Source of the DNA: Andalucia godoyi
Taxonomy: Eukaryota > Discoba > Jakobea > Jakobida > Andaluciidae
Assembly (NCBI GenBank): GCA_009859145.1
Contig: VRVR01000017.1
Coordinates: 1-61,085 of the forward strand
Length of the DNA stretch: 61,085 nt
Direction of reading: 5' to 3'
The number at the start of each line of letters is the position of its first letter. Position 1 is the first letter of the stretch. The notes under the pieces were generated by a model. It was given only the letters and a program-made list of their open reading frames with translations. It was not told where the DNA came from and did not search any database. The position numbers and the translations under genes are program-made. Below, one piece after another: positions 47,185 to 59,510 of the stretch.

Positions 47185-49101
47185 TTACACAGGAGACAGT
47201 TCACCAGAGGATGACAGAGGGAACGGAGCTGCTGCGTACCGGCGACAAATGTATGTGTCGACGACACCGATACCTTTGACCCTGACTGCGGGTCGGTAGT
47301 CAAACTTCACCATGAGATCCGGACGGGCGTTAAGACGGTCCATGACAGACACGGCTATCTGAAATGCTCCCGGTTCGCCCGTAGATTCCATCCGTGATGC
47401 CAGATTGCACACGTTGCCGTACACATCCCACGCGCACTTTCGAAGACCTGTGACGCCCGACATGAGCGAACCGGAGGCCGCGCCGATGCGCACATCAAAC
47501 GGATGACCGCACAAGGTGAGCGAGCCTCTGCGAACAAGGTTTTGAACCTGGAGTCCGAATTCAACTGCTCGGATAGCATGGTCCTCGCAGGGATCGGGAG
47601 CTCCAGAGACGTACAGACCGCCGTCTCCAAGTGACTTCACCTTTTCAATGCCCAAGCGGTCCGCACACTCGTCGATCTGAGAGAAAATGTCGTCGAGAGA
47701 GGCAACCAGTTCTTCTGAATCCGTCGACTCGGAGAGCGATGTGAAGTTGCAAAGGTCCAAAAATACAATGGTGCAGTCCGGTATTTTCTGATGAAATCGT
47801 CCGGTGCGCTTCAGAGTACAGACCACTGTTTCGGGAAGCATGCAATACAGCAGCGCATCGAGCTTCTGTTCTTGCTCCACCGACCGCTTCATGAGCTCCA
47901 GCGACTTGAGGTGGGACGACGACAGCGTAAAAGAAAGAATGACCTGCATTACCGCAAGTGCGAAAAATGCGGAAAAAATGACAACCACGGAGAGAAGGCT
48001 CGCGTTGACAGATGGGAGACTACTTGAAAGAACAGGACAGCTGCCACGGACAAACTGCGTTGGGCTGGCAGCCATGAAATGAAAAATGAAAAAGGCGGTT
48101 CCCAGGACAAAGGATCCTGACAAGAGCCACAGGCCAGAAGGGCATAGATAGACCATGGTGACACAAAAAATGCAAACAAGCAAGCCAAACACAGTGGAAA
48201 ACGCAACAGCATAGTAGTTCTGGACCTGGCAGAAATCGCCACGGTACGATAGTATACCCACGTGATGCATGGCAATCACTCCAATGGCGAACATCAGAAT
48301 GCAGGTTGCAAACGTAAACACTGGCATTTTGACATGCTTGCCGTACAGCTTGGAAAGATTTGGCATGACGGCACGGGATATGCATCGCAGCCGCGACTTT
48401 GTGCGGCGGTGAAGTCGCGGGGTGACGGCGGTACCGAGGGGGCTTCCATCCATCGGAGATTCCAATTCAACATCGGACTCCGAGGCAACTCGCGAGGATG
48501 GAACTTCTATGTTCAAGATTTGTGTGACACTTGCTTTCCTCCGTTCAGACGATCGAAGAAGTGCGGATTGCTGAAGTTCCAACCCTGCTTCGGAATCTAT
48601 GGAACTGACTGATACTGTGTTGTACGGAGCGACAGAGGGCCGTGAAAATGACGATGATGATGCAACTGCTGCTGCCGGGACAGGAGAATCCATCGCAAAT
48701 GATACATTCGACGACTTCTTCACAGGCCGCTTTTTGCGACATCGCAGTGCAATAAACAGCGCCCATGTTCCAAGCAGCTCAATGCTGAAGAATGATATTA
48801 GTGTGAGGACCACATCGAAACTGAATGGTATGCCGTCAAAGGATACTGCGGTCATGCCCATAAAATGCATGCAGAACACAGATATGGACGACATTGTGCT
48901 CGCAGACAACAGCAGAACAACGTCTTGCAATGTGGGTTTACTGGATAGAAAATCCAGATGAATCACTGTGCCGGCGATCTGCAACGAAGTGTATGCACCG
49001 ATGCATGACATAAACCAGCTTAGAATCAACGGCAGTGCATCGTACGTCACGCTGATTTCCGCACCGCTCTGATTGTCTCCTGTCATTTCAAAAGAAGTCA
49101 T
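47185..49101 (-). CDS. MHYT-domain membrane adenylyl cyclase
   Basis: Protein of 638 residues. The N-terminal half holds about seven membrane helices with MHYT-type motifs (MHFMGM at 78-83, later MHHVGILSY and FHFMAASP), a bacterial-type sensor thought to bind a metal or small ligand. A class III cyclase domain follows (about 440-620). Both metal-binding Asp are present (D449 in VFLDLCNF, D493 in SLGDGG), as are the transition-state Asn/Arg pair (N566, R570 in NLASRM). Lys near 489 and Asp559 (WDVYG) predict ATP, not GTP, as substrate. It should make cAMP at a membrane in response to a ligand. Start at the ATG at 49101. Confidence 0.85.
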   Translation of the reverse strand: MTSFEMTGDNQSGAEISVTYDALPLILSWFMSCIGAYTSLQIAGTVIHLDFLSSKPTLQDVVLLLSASTMSSISVFCMHFMGMTAVSFDGIPFSFDVVLTLISFFSIELLGTWALFIALRCRKKRPVKKSSNVSFAMDSPVPAAAVASSSSFSRPSVAPYNTVSVSSIDSEAGLELQQSALLRSSERRKASVTQILNIEVPSSRVASESDVELESPMDGSPLGTAVTPRLHRRTKSRLRCISRAVMPNLSKLYGKHVKMPVFTFATCILMFAIGVIAMHHVGILSYRGDFCQVQNYYAVAFSTVFGLLVCIFCVTMVYLCPSGLWLLSGSFVLGTAFFIFHFMAASPTQFVRGSCPVLSSSLPSVNASLLSVVVIFSAFFALAVMQVILSFTLSSSHLKSLELMKRSVEQEQKLDALLYCMLPETVVCTLKRTGRFHQKIPDCTIVFLDLCNFTSLSESTDSEELVASLDDIFSQIDECADRLGIEKVKSLGDGGLYVSGAPDPCEDHAIRAVEFGLQVQNLVRRGSLTLCGHPFDVRIGAASGSLMSGVTGLRKCAWDVYGNVCNLASRMESTGEPGAFQIAVSVMDRLNARPDLMVKFDYRPAVRVKGIGVVDTYICRRYAAAPFPLSSSGELSPV

Positions 49102-50153
49102 ACAGGAAGCATGAACGAGCTGTGAATTCGGTAGCCGGAAAAAGCAGAAGAAGAACAGGAACAACCCACGCGTCACAGACGCAACACGAAAATAACAGTG
49201 ACAATGATGGTAGTGGTAACGATAACGATAACAACAGTGATAATAAAAATTCTAATGCGCGGGAGTTCGGTTCATAGAGATGATTTTAGACGAACAGGGA
49301 AAACGGGAGATGAAAAATGAAGCCCCTGCATGGGAGAAGCAAACGTCAGAGGTGGAAAGAACCAGCAGTCCACATATCGTCGCCATTCATCTCCCGTTGC
49401 TCATTTGGAAATGGGAACTGCTCATGCCCGAGGGATTCTGGTCGATCCACGCTGCGTGATCTCCATTACAAACGATAGCCTGTCAAACGCTGCGGTCCAG
49501 GCGAACCGCCCAATTTTGCTATGGCATTCGGCTGTGAACCAGTTTTGTCTCCCCGCCCGCAGTCCAAGCTGTTCACATCCGGATTCCCCCATGAATCATC
49601 CATGACAGTGCCTGACATGATATGGTTCACATTTTTGCTCGGAAAACTTTTCAATCTTGCTCATTCATCACCTTTTTGCTCCGACAATAAAGGGGTGATC
49701 AAAGCCAAATTTGCGCGAGTGGCGAGACAGCCGGAGGAGCAGTGTGAGGAATGGATGGACCCAAAGCAGGGAAGCGTCTTGTTTTTTTTCTGGTTTTTTG
49801 GCGTGTGTGACGAGCTGCCAAAAGGCGGGGGTCACTTGGATGCCCCTTTTTTCAGCCATGGACGCAGAAAAAGCCCCGGAGCAAACAGGCGCCGTGCGCT
49901 TCAGACATGACGAGTAACGAAAGAGCACCAGAAATCGAAAAAACCACGATTCCTCCCCGCCTCCTCCAAAAGGAAGCGCTTTACGTTGGAAGAAAAATAT
50001 ATAATAATAATCATAATAATAGGTAATTGTGGCTGCAGCGGTGGTAGTAGTAGTCGTCGTCGTCGTCGTCGTAGTGGTAGTAGCAGCAGTAGTAGTCATC
50101 GCAGCCGCAGCAGAAGCACTGGCAGTGGTGGGGGTAGTGGTAGTCGCGAGAAA
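49102..50153. other. intergenic, about 1 kb, with GTA/GTC repeats
   Basis: Spacer upstream of the cyclase gene and downstream of CHD1. Trinucleotide GTA/GTC/GTG repeats lie at about 50038-50110 and (ATA)n near 50000-50020. Plus-strand frames of 90-130 codons are open, but none resembles a protein family. Confidence 0.4.
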
Positions 50154-53100
50154 TCAGCGGCGGGCTCTATGCACCACAGGGACCGCTGCTGCTGCTGCAA
50201 CACTAGGGAGCGCAGGACCTCGGCGCTCTTCTCGTTGCTGCCGGTCTCGGTCATCGCGGTTTCGATTTGAATCCCGATCTTGAGAATGCGTCCGATCGCT
50301 TTGATTACGATCGCGCTCACGGAGTCGGTCACTGCGGTCGGAAAACTGCTCTCGATTTCGTTCTGGCCCTGCCTCTTGCTTCGGCTTCTTCGCTTCGGGA
50401 GCCGCAGTATCACTGTCAGACATCGGTCGTTTTCGGTTCTGTTCACCGGAGTGGCCGGAAGTTTCTTGCTGCGCAATCGCCTTTCGCTTTGAGTAAAAAG
50501 CATCCAGTGCTTCTGCAGTCTTGTTCATGTGAGATTCTTTGACAAACGCTTCAAACAGCGCAAGACGATCAGAATTAGAATCTGTTTTCCCAACATCGTG
50601 CAGAATCTTGACAATAGCGTCTCCGCAGAACAAGAGCGACAGCAGAATATCCTGTTGCGTCATCGTCGCAATTGTTCGCAATTTCACAACATGTGATAAA
50701 ACGCCGTCTGTTTCAAAGAACTTTTTCGCGAGGCCCGGCCAGTTGCGAGACAGTAGTTTCTCCGAGGACGACGCCTCTTTGGCATCATTCACGCCAGTCA
50801 GCTTCTTCGCTTCCTTCTCTTCTTTTGCTTTCTTCGCTTTCGCCTCTTTCTGTGTCTTCTTTTCCTCTTGATCGGCAGACGGAGGAGCCTTCGACCCAGC
50901 CGCAGGGGCCGTTTTGGGGGTTCGAAGATACTTCAGCAGCGTATCGATTCGACGACTGAGCTGGTCCTTTCGCATTAGCCCAGGAGGAACCTGTTGGTCG
51001 TCTGCAGTTACATCGTCTTGGTCGGCTTCAGGGATCTCCGCATCACTCTTGGCTGCCTTCTTCACAGGTGCCTTCTCCAAGAACACTTTGACCAGCAGAT
51101 TCTGCAGACGAGGATCATCCTTCCACGCATCAAAATTTCCAATGCCATGCTGTGCGCAAGCAAACATGAGAAGGCCATCCGCTTCTGGAGTCCATTGCAC
51201 ATCCCACGTACGAGGAATCGGAGGAGCACCGGCAACACGGATCTTCTCATACGCGCCAGCATAGCGGTTCAAAAACTCATCCAGGGCTTCCACATCTGCC
51301 ACACGACTTAAAATGTCGGCGCATTTCACTCCTTCGACAGTAGGACCAGCCGCTTTCGACTTCTTCTTTTTCTTTTCTCCGTTCTCACCGTCTTCCGCCT
51401 CCGCATCCTCTTCGACCTCGTCCGGCTGTGCGGAACGCTTGGCAACTTCTTCCTCGCAAATCTGCAAAATCTTCACACACAGCGCCTGAACCTCCTTCTT
51501 TCGATGCGCAGGAATTCCTAGAACTTCCGTGATGTGCGATGGAACATTCCCCATACGCTTCATAAGCGTCGCAACTGCTCGCATTGTTACTTTTCTCTTA
51601 GCCGAAGCGGAATTTTCGCTGGAGGTCAAAGTCGGGGCTGAAGAAGACGATATGGCGGAAGCTGACAGAGCGGCCGCTCTCCTTTGACGAGGCTGAAAGG
51701 CAGCAGCAAGTTTTTCCTCTTCTGCTTGTGCCTCTTCTGCAACAATCTTGTCAATTTCCTTTTGCGGCAAAATGGACTTCCAAAACTCGGACGGGTCGCT
51801 GGACGACTGGGCTCCATTGGCGCTCGAAGCGGGTGCATCCGACTCTTCGGGCTTAAAAGTGAACGACGTGAACGAAGAAAACAAGTCTTCGGAGGCAGAC
51901 TCTTCTTGCTCCTCTTGTTCCTGCTCCTTCTTTGCAGAATTCTCGGCATCGGCAAGAATATCATCGAGACTGAATTCCGCGGCCTTGGATGCCAATGCCT
52001 CTTGCGCTTCCTCTTCTGCTTCGTTCTCGGAAGACTTTTTGAACAAATCCGACGCGCCAAACTGCAAAATCTCGTTCAACTCGTCTCGGGAATACTGCGT
52101 AAAATTCGCATTCCGATTGGATAGTTGTAAGGAGGAATCAGAAATGCCACGGATGACAAGGGTATCCAGAACTCTCTTTTGACGAGCTCGCATCAACACC
52201 GTCTCTTCCACGGAATTCGCGGTGAGAAACCTGAAAATAGACACAGCTTTCTTCTGCCCGATACGATGTGCTCGTGCTTCTGCCTGCAAATCGTTTTGCG
52301 GATTCCAATCTGAATCAAAGATAATGACTGTGTCCGCAGTATGAAGATTGATCCCTAAGCCGCCAGCCCTTGTCGACAATAAAAAGCAGAAATCCTGCGA
52401 ATTCGGTGCGTTGAAGGACTGCATGGCACGCTGGCGATCTTCACGATGCGTTGATCCATCCAAGCGCTGAAACTTGTGCCCTTTCAGCAACATATATTGC
52501 TGCAAAAGATCAAGCATCCGAACCATTTGCGAGAAAATAAGAACACGATGCCCGCCTTCTTTCAAGCGATCCAGCAACTTGTCGAGAAGTGTCATTTTAG
52601 AAGACGCGCGTGACAGCGTTTCAATGCCTCGATCGTACGCTTCTTGAATATACGGAAACAGAAATGGGTGGTTGCAACACTTCCTCAATTCCATGATCAC
52701 GTTGAGCAGCGGCGCCGCAGAAGAATGCTGCGCGCTGTACAGGTATCGATAGTTGTGCGTCAACACCTTCTTGTAAATATCGTCCTGCAACGGAGATTTG
52801 GGAACTCGCAAAATGCGCTCTGTCTTCGGCGGCAGTTGCTTGGCAACGTCCTTCTTTCTTCGCCTGAGAATCCTCGGACCAAGGAGTTGATGAAGCTTTC
52901 GCACTGTATCCACATTGGAAGACACGTCCTCAAACTGCGCTTCAAATTCGACACAATCCGGAAATTCTTCGTTATTCAGGAAATGCAATAAACACCACAG
53001 CTCCTTGAGAGAGTTTTGCAGCGGTGTACCAGTGATGAGCAAGACAAAGTCCCGTCGGAACGAGTTCATCTGCTCATACAATTTCGATTCCACGTTCTTC

Positions 53101-54755
53101 AATCGATGCGCTTCATCAACCACAACGGCAGACCATGTAAATGACCGAAGAAAGTCTGAATCGCGAATGACAAAATCATATGTGGTCAAGAGAACATTGA
53201 AGTTCTTCAGCTCCCGCTCCCGAATAACTTCGCGAGATGCTGACGTACCGACGTACTGAACTACGTAAATGGACGGATCCCAACGAGCAAATTCCGTTTT
53301 CCAAGCTTGAAGCGTGGACAGCGGGACCACAACAAGATAAGGGGTTTGGATCTTGCGGACATGAATCAGATAGGACAAAAATGCAATTGTTTGGGCCGTT
53401 TTTCCCAGTCCCATTTCGTCGGCAAGAATAACGTTTCTATGGCAAAACCAAGAGTGAATCAGCCAGTTAACGCCGCCCAGTTGGTAGTCACGAAGTTCCA
53501 GCGCAGCAGGAGATGTTTTTTCATCGGATGCCATTTGAATAGTACTCTCCTCTGACTCCTCCTTCATTGCAGCAGCATCAACATCGGATTCTTCTTTGCC
53601 TGCGCTCTCATCCCCTGTCTCCTCCTTGTTTTCCGAAACCCGGTCTTCATCGACGTCGTCGTCATCATCCAACAATCTCTTTTTTGTTCTAAGAATCGCC
53701 TCGCGCTTCTTCGAGTCAACTCTCTCCGTATTCTCTTGTGCTTCCCGCTGAGCGCGAACCAGCCAATCCGGCTGATTTCGAAACTGTCTGAACTGCTTCT
53801 CGGAACGCAGAAATGCCTTCCGATCGGCTTTCCTAGAAGGATGCTGACAATGCAACAGATAGGCATCGATCTTGTCTTGAAACTCGTTTTGAATCAAGGA
53901 GAGCGATTCCCACGTGGATTCGGCATACTCAAGACCATCAAACTTGCAGAGGTACTCCTCATTGCCATCTTCGTCAACACGCGCACCAATCACTCTTTCG
54001 ACTATGCAATACTCGGCGACACGCTCACGAACATCATCTTCCAGTTCCGTTGCAATCGTTTCCGCAGCTGCTTCATCTGACTGTACATCCTTCTTTGCAA
54101 TGTAGTTCTCCAGTACCTTTTTCCCACCGTGTCCTTCGTCAAGCACCGTTTGATAAGTGACTCGAGAGCAGTGCAAATAGGACTTCCCCTTCCATTTGAC
54201 AAAGAAATAACGTCCGTCTTCTGTTGCCTCGTCAAACAATACCTTTTCTATTACATCCGGATTCTCTGCAGAGAAATTGCCGCGAGTTCGTGAAGCTTCC
54301 TTGAGATACTCTCGCTCCTCTTCATCCAACAAATCCCAGTCCTCAATCAGCAGAGCCTTTTCGGCTTTTCTCTTTGCCTTTTCCTTATCCTTTGACGACA
54401 TCATTTTGGTTTTTCCTTTCTTCCTGCGATTGCCCAAGTCGGAATCGTCACTTTCATCGTCTTCTGCGTCCTCTTCGTCGTCATCAGAGTCCTCCACCTC
54501 ATCCTCGTCCTCCGGGTCGTCGAATGGATTGAGTCCGCGACGACGTTTGACAGGCTTTTGCTTTGAACCAGAGGTCTTGGATCCGCCTGCAGAACCCCCG
54601 CGCGTAGATTTTCTTCTAGAACCAGACATGCCCTCGGTCTCCTGTGCATCATTATCATCAGCGAAGTATGAAGCCGGTCGCCGCGCACGTTCAGATCTAC
54701 GAGGCTCGACTTCAAACTCTCGAAGAATCTCCTTTGTGATCTTAAACGACGCCAT
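50154..54755 (-). CDS. CHD1: CHD1-type chromatin remodelling ATPase
   Basis: Protein of 1533 residues, no introns. Order of domains: acidic/basic leader; two chromodomains (about 165-235 and 245-315); SNF2 ATPase (about 420-690) with DEMGLGKTAQT and VVDEAHRLKN; helicase C domain (about 710-850) ending RAHRIGQKK; a long acidic linker; the CHD1 SANT-SLIDE-like DNA-binding region (about 1060-1300); a CHD1 C-terminal helical domain (about 1370-1450); and an Arg/Asp-rich tail. CHD1 slides and spaces nucleosomes and works with elongating RNA polymerase II; its chromodomains read H3K4 methylation. No PHD finger is present, which favours subfamily I. The low-complexity tail ends close to a GTA/GTC repeat. 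Confidence 0.95.
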   Translation of the reverse strand: MASFKITKEILREFEVEPRRSERARRPASYFADDNDAQETEGMSGSRRKSTRGGSAGGSKTSGSKQKPVKRRRGLNPFDDPEDEDEVEDSDDDEEDAEDDESDDSDLGNRRKKGKTKMMSSKDKEKAKRKAEKALLIEDWDLLDEEEREYLKEASRTRGNFSAENPDVIEKVLFDEATEDGRYFFVKWKGKSYLHCSRVTYQTVLDEGHGGKKVLENYIAKKDVQSDEAAAETIATELEDDVRERVAEYCIVERVIGARVDEDGNEEYLCKFDGLEYAESTWESLSLIQNEFQDKIDAYLLHCQHPSRKADRKAFLRSEKQFRQFRNQPDWLVRAQREAQENTERVDSKKREAILRTKKRLLDDDDDVDEDRVSENKEETGDESAGKEESDVDAAAMKEESEESTIQMASDEKTSPAALELRDYQLGGVNWLIHSWFCHRNVILADEMGLGKTAQTIAFLSYLIHVRKIQTPYLVVVPLSTLQAWKTEFARWDPSIYVVQYVGTSASREVIRERELKNFNVLLTTYDFVIRDSDFLRSFTWSAVVVDEAHRLKNVESKLYEQMNSFRRDFVLLITGTPLQNSLKELWCLLHFLNNEEFPDCVEFEAQFEDVSSNVDTVRKLHQLLGPRILRRRKKDVAKQLPPKTERILRVPKSPLQDDIYKKVLTHNYRYLYSAQHSSAAPLLNVIMELRKCCNHPFLFPYIQEAYDRGIETLSRASSKMTLLDKLLDRLKEGGHRVLIFSQMVRMLDLLQQYMLLKGHKFQRLDGSTHREDRQRAMQSFNAPNSQDFCFLLSTRAGGLGINLHTADTVIIFDSDWNPQNDLQAEARAHRIGQKKAVSIFRFLTANSVEETVLMRARQKRVLDTLVIRGISDSSLQLSNRNANFTQYSRDELNEILQFGASDLFKKSSENEAEEEAQEALASKAAEFSLDDILADAENSAKKEQEQEEQEESASEDLFSSFTSFTFKPEESDAPASSANGAQSSSDPSEFWKSILPQKEIDKIVAEEAQAEEEKLAAAFQPRQRRAAALSASAISSSSAPTLTSSENSASAKRKVTMRAVATLMKRMGNVPSHITEVLGIPAHRKKEVQALCVKILQICEEEVAKRSAQPDEVEEDAEAEDGENGEKKKKKSKAAGPTVEGVKCADILSRVADVEALDEFLNRYAGAYEKIRVAGAPPIPRTWDVQWTPEADGLLMFACAQHGIGNFDAWKDDPRLQNLLVKVFLEKAPVKKAAKSDAEIPEADQDDVTADDQQVPPGLMRKDQLSRRIDTLLKYLRTPKTAPAAGSKAPPSADQEEKKTQKEAKAKKAKEEKEAKKLTGVNDAKEASSSEKLLSRNWPGLAKKFFETDGVLSHVVKLRTIATMTQQDILLSLLFCGDAIVKILHDVGKTDSNSDRLALFEAFVKESHMNKTAEALDAFYSKRKAIAQQETSGHSGEQNRKRPMSDSDTAAPEAKKPKQEAGPERNREQFSDRSDRLRERDRNQSDRTHSQDRDSNRNRDDRDRQQREERRGPALPSVAAAAAVPVVHRARR

Positions 54756-55240
54756 TCATAATACGTGAATCTGCAAAATAAATACGAAAATTTGGAAGAA
54801 AAAGCACCAATGAAATATAATTACAATTATAATTATACTTAATGAATAAATAAATTAGTAAAGAAACCTCTGATGTTTTTCGTCTTTGCGTGTTCATCTG
54901 CAAAAAAAGGGGCTTTTGGGAATATGGAGTGAACTTCCAAAAGGGACTGACGCGAGACTGACATGCATGACAAGCAGTCATCAAATGAAAGAGACAAAAG
55001 AGACTCAAGAAGCAAGGAAAAGTTATTGAAAGGGAATATCGCATAAAGTCGTGTCTCCGCGAACGCAAACCCGGATTGCCATTTCTTCACCATCTATTTC
55101 ATCTCTTTTGGATCGTTTCTTGGATTTTGTTGTTGTTGGTGTTTTTCTCTTCTTCTTCATTTTGTTTTTTTTCGCTGAAGTTTCTTCGCAAGTGTGCATA
55201 ACAGAAGAAGGAGGATTCTCTGCGCTGTTCCTCGTCCACG
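54756..55240. promoter_or_regulatory. divergent intergenic region CHD1 / RING gene
   Basis: 485-base spacer between two genes transcribed outward, AT-rich near 54800-54860. Presumed to hold both promoters. A 100-codon minus frame crosses it but begins without support. Confidence 0.4.
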
Positions 55241-56743
<1,503 letters not shown>

Positions 56744-57095
56744 CATCGACATATCCAAGAAACAAAACATGCATCGGTATGCTTTTCTCAGTATGGATGC
56801 ATGGTCGTCAAAATATCAACCTCATGACTGCAGCCAGCAACGGTCGCCAATTACCATCATTGCAACACAGAAGAAGCGGTCATACAGATCCCGACGCCGC
56901 CTTCAACAACAACAACAAAAAAAAAAAAAAGTAAACGGGACGCCAGACTGCATCAGTCGTACTCCGCATTGTGATTTTTCCTCATATTTGTTGTCTTTTA
57001 TCGATTACTTCTCTCGTGATTCTTTTCTTCGTGACGACTGGTTAGTGGAAAGCGATCCTGGAAAGAAGCTCCGAATAGTTTGTGGATTGATCGAA
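56744..57095. other. intergenic, between RING gene and THOC7-like gene
   Basis: Spacer on the plus strand with a (CAA)n and A run near 56905-56930. The frame of the next gene stays open through it, back to 56652, but the translation is Ser/Gln/Arg-rich and unlike the protein body; treated as UTR. Confidence 0.35.
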
Positions 57096-57683
57096 ATGAA
57101 CGACGTTGACTTTATGTTTGCGAACCACGGCTACGTCCCGCGGCAGATTGTCATTGACAAGCATCAAGAGGCGGTTCATCGATTGGTGATCGCCCAAGAC
57201 TCGTCCGCTGCAGGAGATGGTGGCGGCGGTGGTAGTAGTGGTGGTGGCTCGGGGATGGCAGCTGTGGATGAAGCCAAGCTGCACGTTGATGCGTCCTTTA
57301 TGTCTTTAGTATCGACGGTAGTGAACGAGATTGAAGGCCTGCTTTCGACCCAAACTCAGATTGATGAACGGAGGACTCTGACGCTCGACTCGATCACTGC
57401 GGAAGCGGCAATCATTGAAAGGGAGATTGCGGAACTGGAGCTGAAGGTCGCTGAGGAAAATCAACGGATTGAATTCCAGAAAATGGCTGTGGAAAGACTT
57501 GAGAAAATGTCCTCGCTGCCGACTCGCGCTGCCTCCGAAGCAGAGAAACGCCAGCTCGAATCCGAGCTGTCGAGTTTGGAACAGCAGCGCAACTTGTCGA
57601 GGAAGGCGCTTGAAAACAAGGCTGCCCAAGTCTCGGCTCTTATGGCGTGCCTTGCTCATCTGGAGGTCTTTCCTCGATCGTGA
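57096..57683 (+). CDS. THO complex subunit 7-like coiled-coil protein
   Basis: Protein of 195 residues from the ATG at 57096 (MNDVDFMFANHGYVPRQIVIDK...). After a Gly/Ser-rich loop (GGGGGSSGGGSG, about 40-55) the rest is one long coiled coil. Its pattern, VNEIEGLLSTQTQIDERRTLT...AIIEREIAELELKVAEE...SLPTRAASEAEKRQLESELSSLEQQRNLSRKALENK, resembles THOC7, including the 'sLPtR' hinge between the two helices (family: I..HPDR). THOC7 belongs to the THO complex that packages mRNA during transcription. The evidence is pattern only, so another coiled-coil protein is possible. No introns. Confidence 0.55.
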   Translation: MNDVDFMFANHGYVPRQIVIDKHQEAVHRLVIAQDSSAAGDGGGGGSSGGGSGMAAVDEAKLHVDASFMSLVSTVVNEIEGLLSTQTQIDERRTLTLDSITAEAAIIEREIAELELKVAEENQRIEFQKMAVERLEKMSSLPTRAASEAEKRQLESELSSLEQQRNLSRKALENKAAQVSALMACLAHLEVFPRS

Positions 57684-58003
57684 ACTTGTGGATGTCACAG
57701 CTCGCTGTTGTTGTTGCGCTGTGCAGATTGCAATCACTTTGTTTTTCCGCAAAAAAGACGCAGAGTTCGCAGACACGATCAAACCGTTTCGTAGTTCCTG
57801 CACATTTCACAAGGTCGACGAATTCGAGACGATTGTTGCAGAGAATCTGAGTTTCGAAGAGCTTCCAATAATAATAATATTAATAATAAAATCACGATTA
57901 CGATTACGATCCTCGCTGATCCTTTCTGGAATTCTGATCTTGTTCGGCTTGCTTGCTGTCGGGTGGAGAAAACCAACCGAACGACTCTCTTTGATCCAGT
58001 GCC
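57684..58003. other. intergenic, AT-rich
   Basis: Short spacer between two plus-strand genes; (ATA)n near 57870-57890. No gene seen. Confidence 0.35.
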
Positions 58004-59390
58004 ATGGCGGTGTCGTTTGCACAAGTCCTGCGCTTTATTCCGTGTATCCATGTTCCAGCAGAACTGCTGTCTTTTGTGTTTGGTATCCTGAGCTTCCTGA
58101 TAGCTCCATTACTGCTTTTGGTGTATGTCATTTCCTCCCGTATTGGGTATTTTGCACGGCTTATGCGCTGACATCGTGGCTCCTTTTCTTTTGCATTCGC
58201 TCGTGCGCAGCGTGTTTGTGGCCTTCCTTTTCAATGGGCTTGGATCTGCGTTGCGTAAGAAGGCAAACTACAAAGCAGTTCTGATCACAGGCGCGTCGTC
58301 TGGGATTGGAGAGTATCTTGCGTACGAATTTGCTACGCAGATCAAGGGTGTGCGACTTTTTCTGGTGGGCCGGAATCGCGAGCGCATGAACGAGGTCAAG
58401 TCTCGCTGCGAGTCTCTTGGTGCCAAGGTTGAACTGGGCTTCGTCGACGTTCGCGACCGAGATGCGCTGCGTGCATTCGTCTTCCAAGCAGACGACAAGC
58501 AGAAGTTGGACTGCATCATCGCGAATGCAGGCGCTGCTGTCGGAACCATTGGCGGCGACCAAAAGTCCACCGAGACTTGCTACAATGAACTCCTGGACAT
58601 CAACGTCAAGGGCGTGCTCAACACCGTGTTTCCTGCGATTGAACGCTTCAAGAGTCGTCGCGACGGCCAAATTGCTGTTGTCGGATCCTTGTCTGGATAC
58701 GTGTTTTTCCCAGGCAAGATCGGCGCCTATTCCACCACGTATGTTCTCTCCTTGTTGTTGATTGGAGAACCAGCATCTGAATACCCGTTTTCCTTTCTTG
58801 TTTTATCTATTTCTTTATTATTATTTTCTTCTTCCTGTTTTTTTTAATTTAATTTGGTTTCGCGGTGCTTTCGTAACTAATTTGCGCCGTCGTCGTCTTC
58901 TTTTTTGGTTGGTGCTCTATACGGTAATGTAGCAAGTCGTACGTGATTGCATTGGGAGAGTCTCTTCGTGTGGACCTCGCAGGCTATAATGTCGGTATGT
59001 CTTTTTTGTCTCTCTGCGTTTTCCCCCTTTGTCCTTTCCTAGCGTTGCTTCGTGCTCTGGTCGTGTGGCTCACTCAGTTGTTTGTTGGTTTATTGTTGTT
59101 TTTTAAAATCTTTTCTTTGCGTTGTGTTGTGTGGTCAAGGCGTGACAACTGTGAACCCTGGATTTGTCGAGTCGAACATGACTGCCCAGGATCGCGAGAG
59201 CATGCCATTTATGGTTCCGACCGAACGAGCTTGCCGTATTATTGTGGACGGGATCCGACACAACGACGCCGAGGTTCTGTTTCCCTTTCCAATGGCGCTG
59301 CTGTGCAATGTGGCCCGGTGCCTGCCACTGTCCCTGCGATCGTTTGCATATTCGTTCGCCGTCGGGAAAATGAAGTCGCGAAAGGCGTAG
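58004..59390 (+). CDS. membrane-anchored short-chain dehydrogenase/reductase
   Basis: Four exons: 58004-58122, 58211-58738, 58933-58994 and 59140-59390, giving 319 residues. All three introns begin GTATGT and end CAG, TAG and AAG; every join keeps frame. The N-terminus is hydrophobic (LLSFVFGILSFLIAPLLLLVVFVAFLF) and likely an ER or lipid-droplet anchor. Then comes the SDR fold: ITGASSGIGEYLA (NAD(P)-binding TGxxxGIG), IANAG, the catalytic Ser in VVGSLSGY and YSTTK (YxxxK), the last completed only by splicing exons 2 and 3. VNPGFVESNM follows. The layout suits a lipid- or steroid-type reductase such as 3-ketosphinganine reductase or 17-beta-HSD; the substrate is open. Confidence 0.88.
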
Positions 59391-59510
59391 TTGGGCCATG
59401 TATCCATTCACTGCGGATGTGTATTGTTGTTGTTGTTGTTTTCCCGTTGTCTGTTGTTTCGCTCAAATTAAACTTTCCAAAAACAAAAATATACGTTGTC
59501 CATTTGGCAC

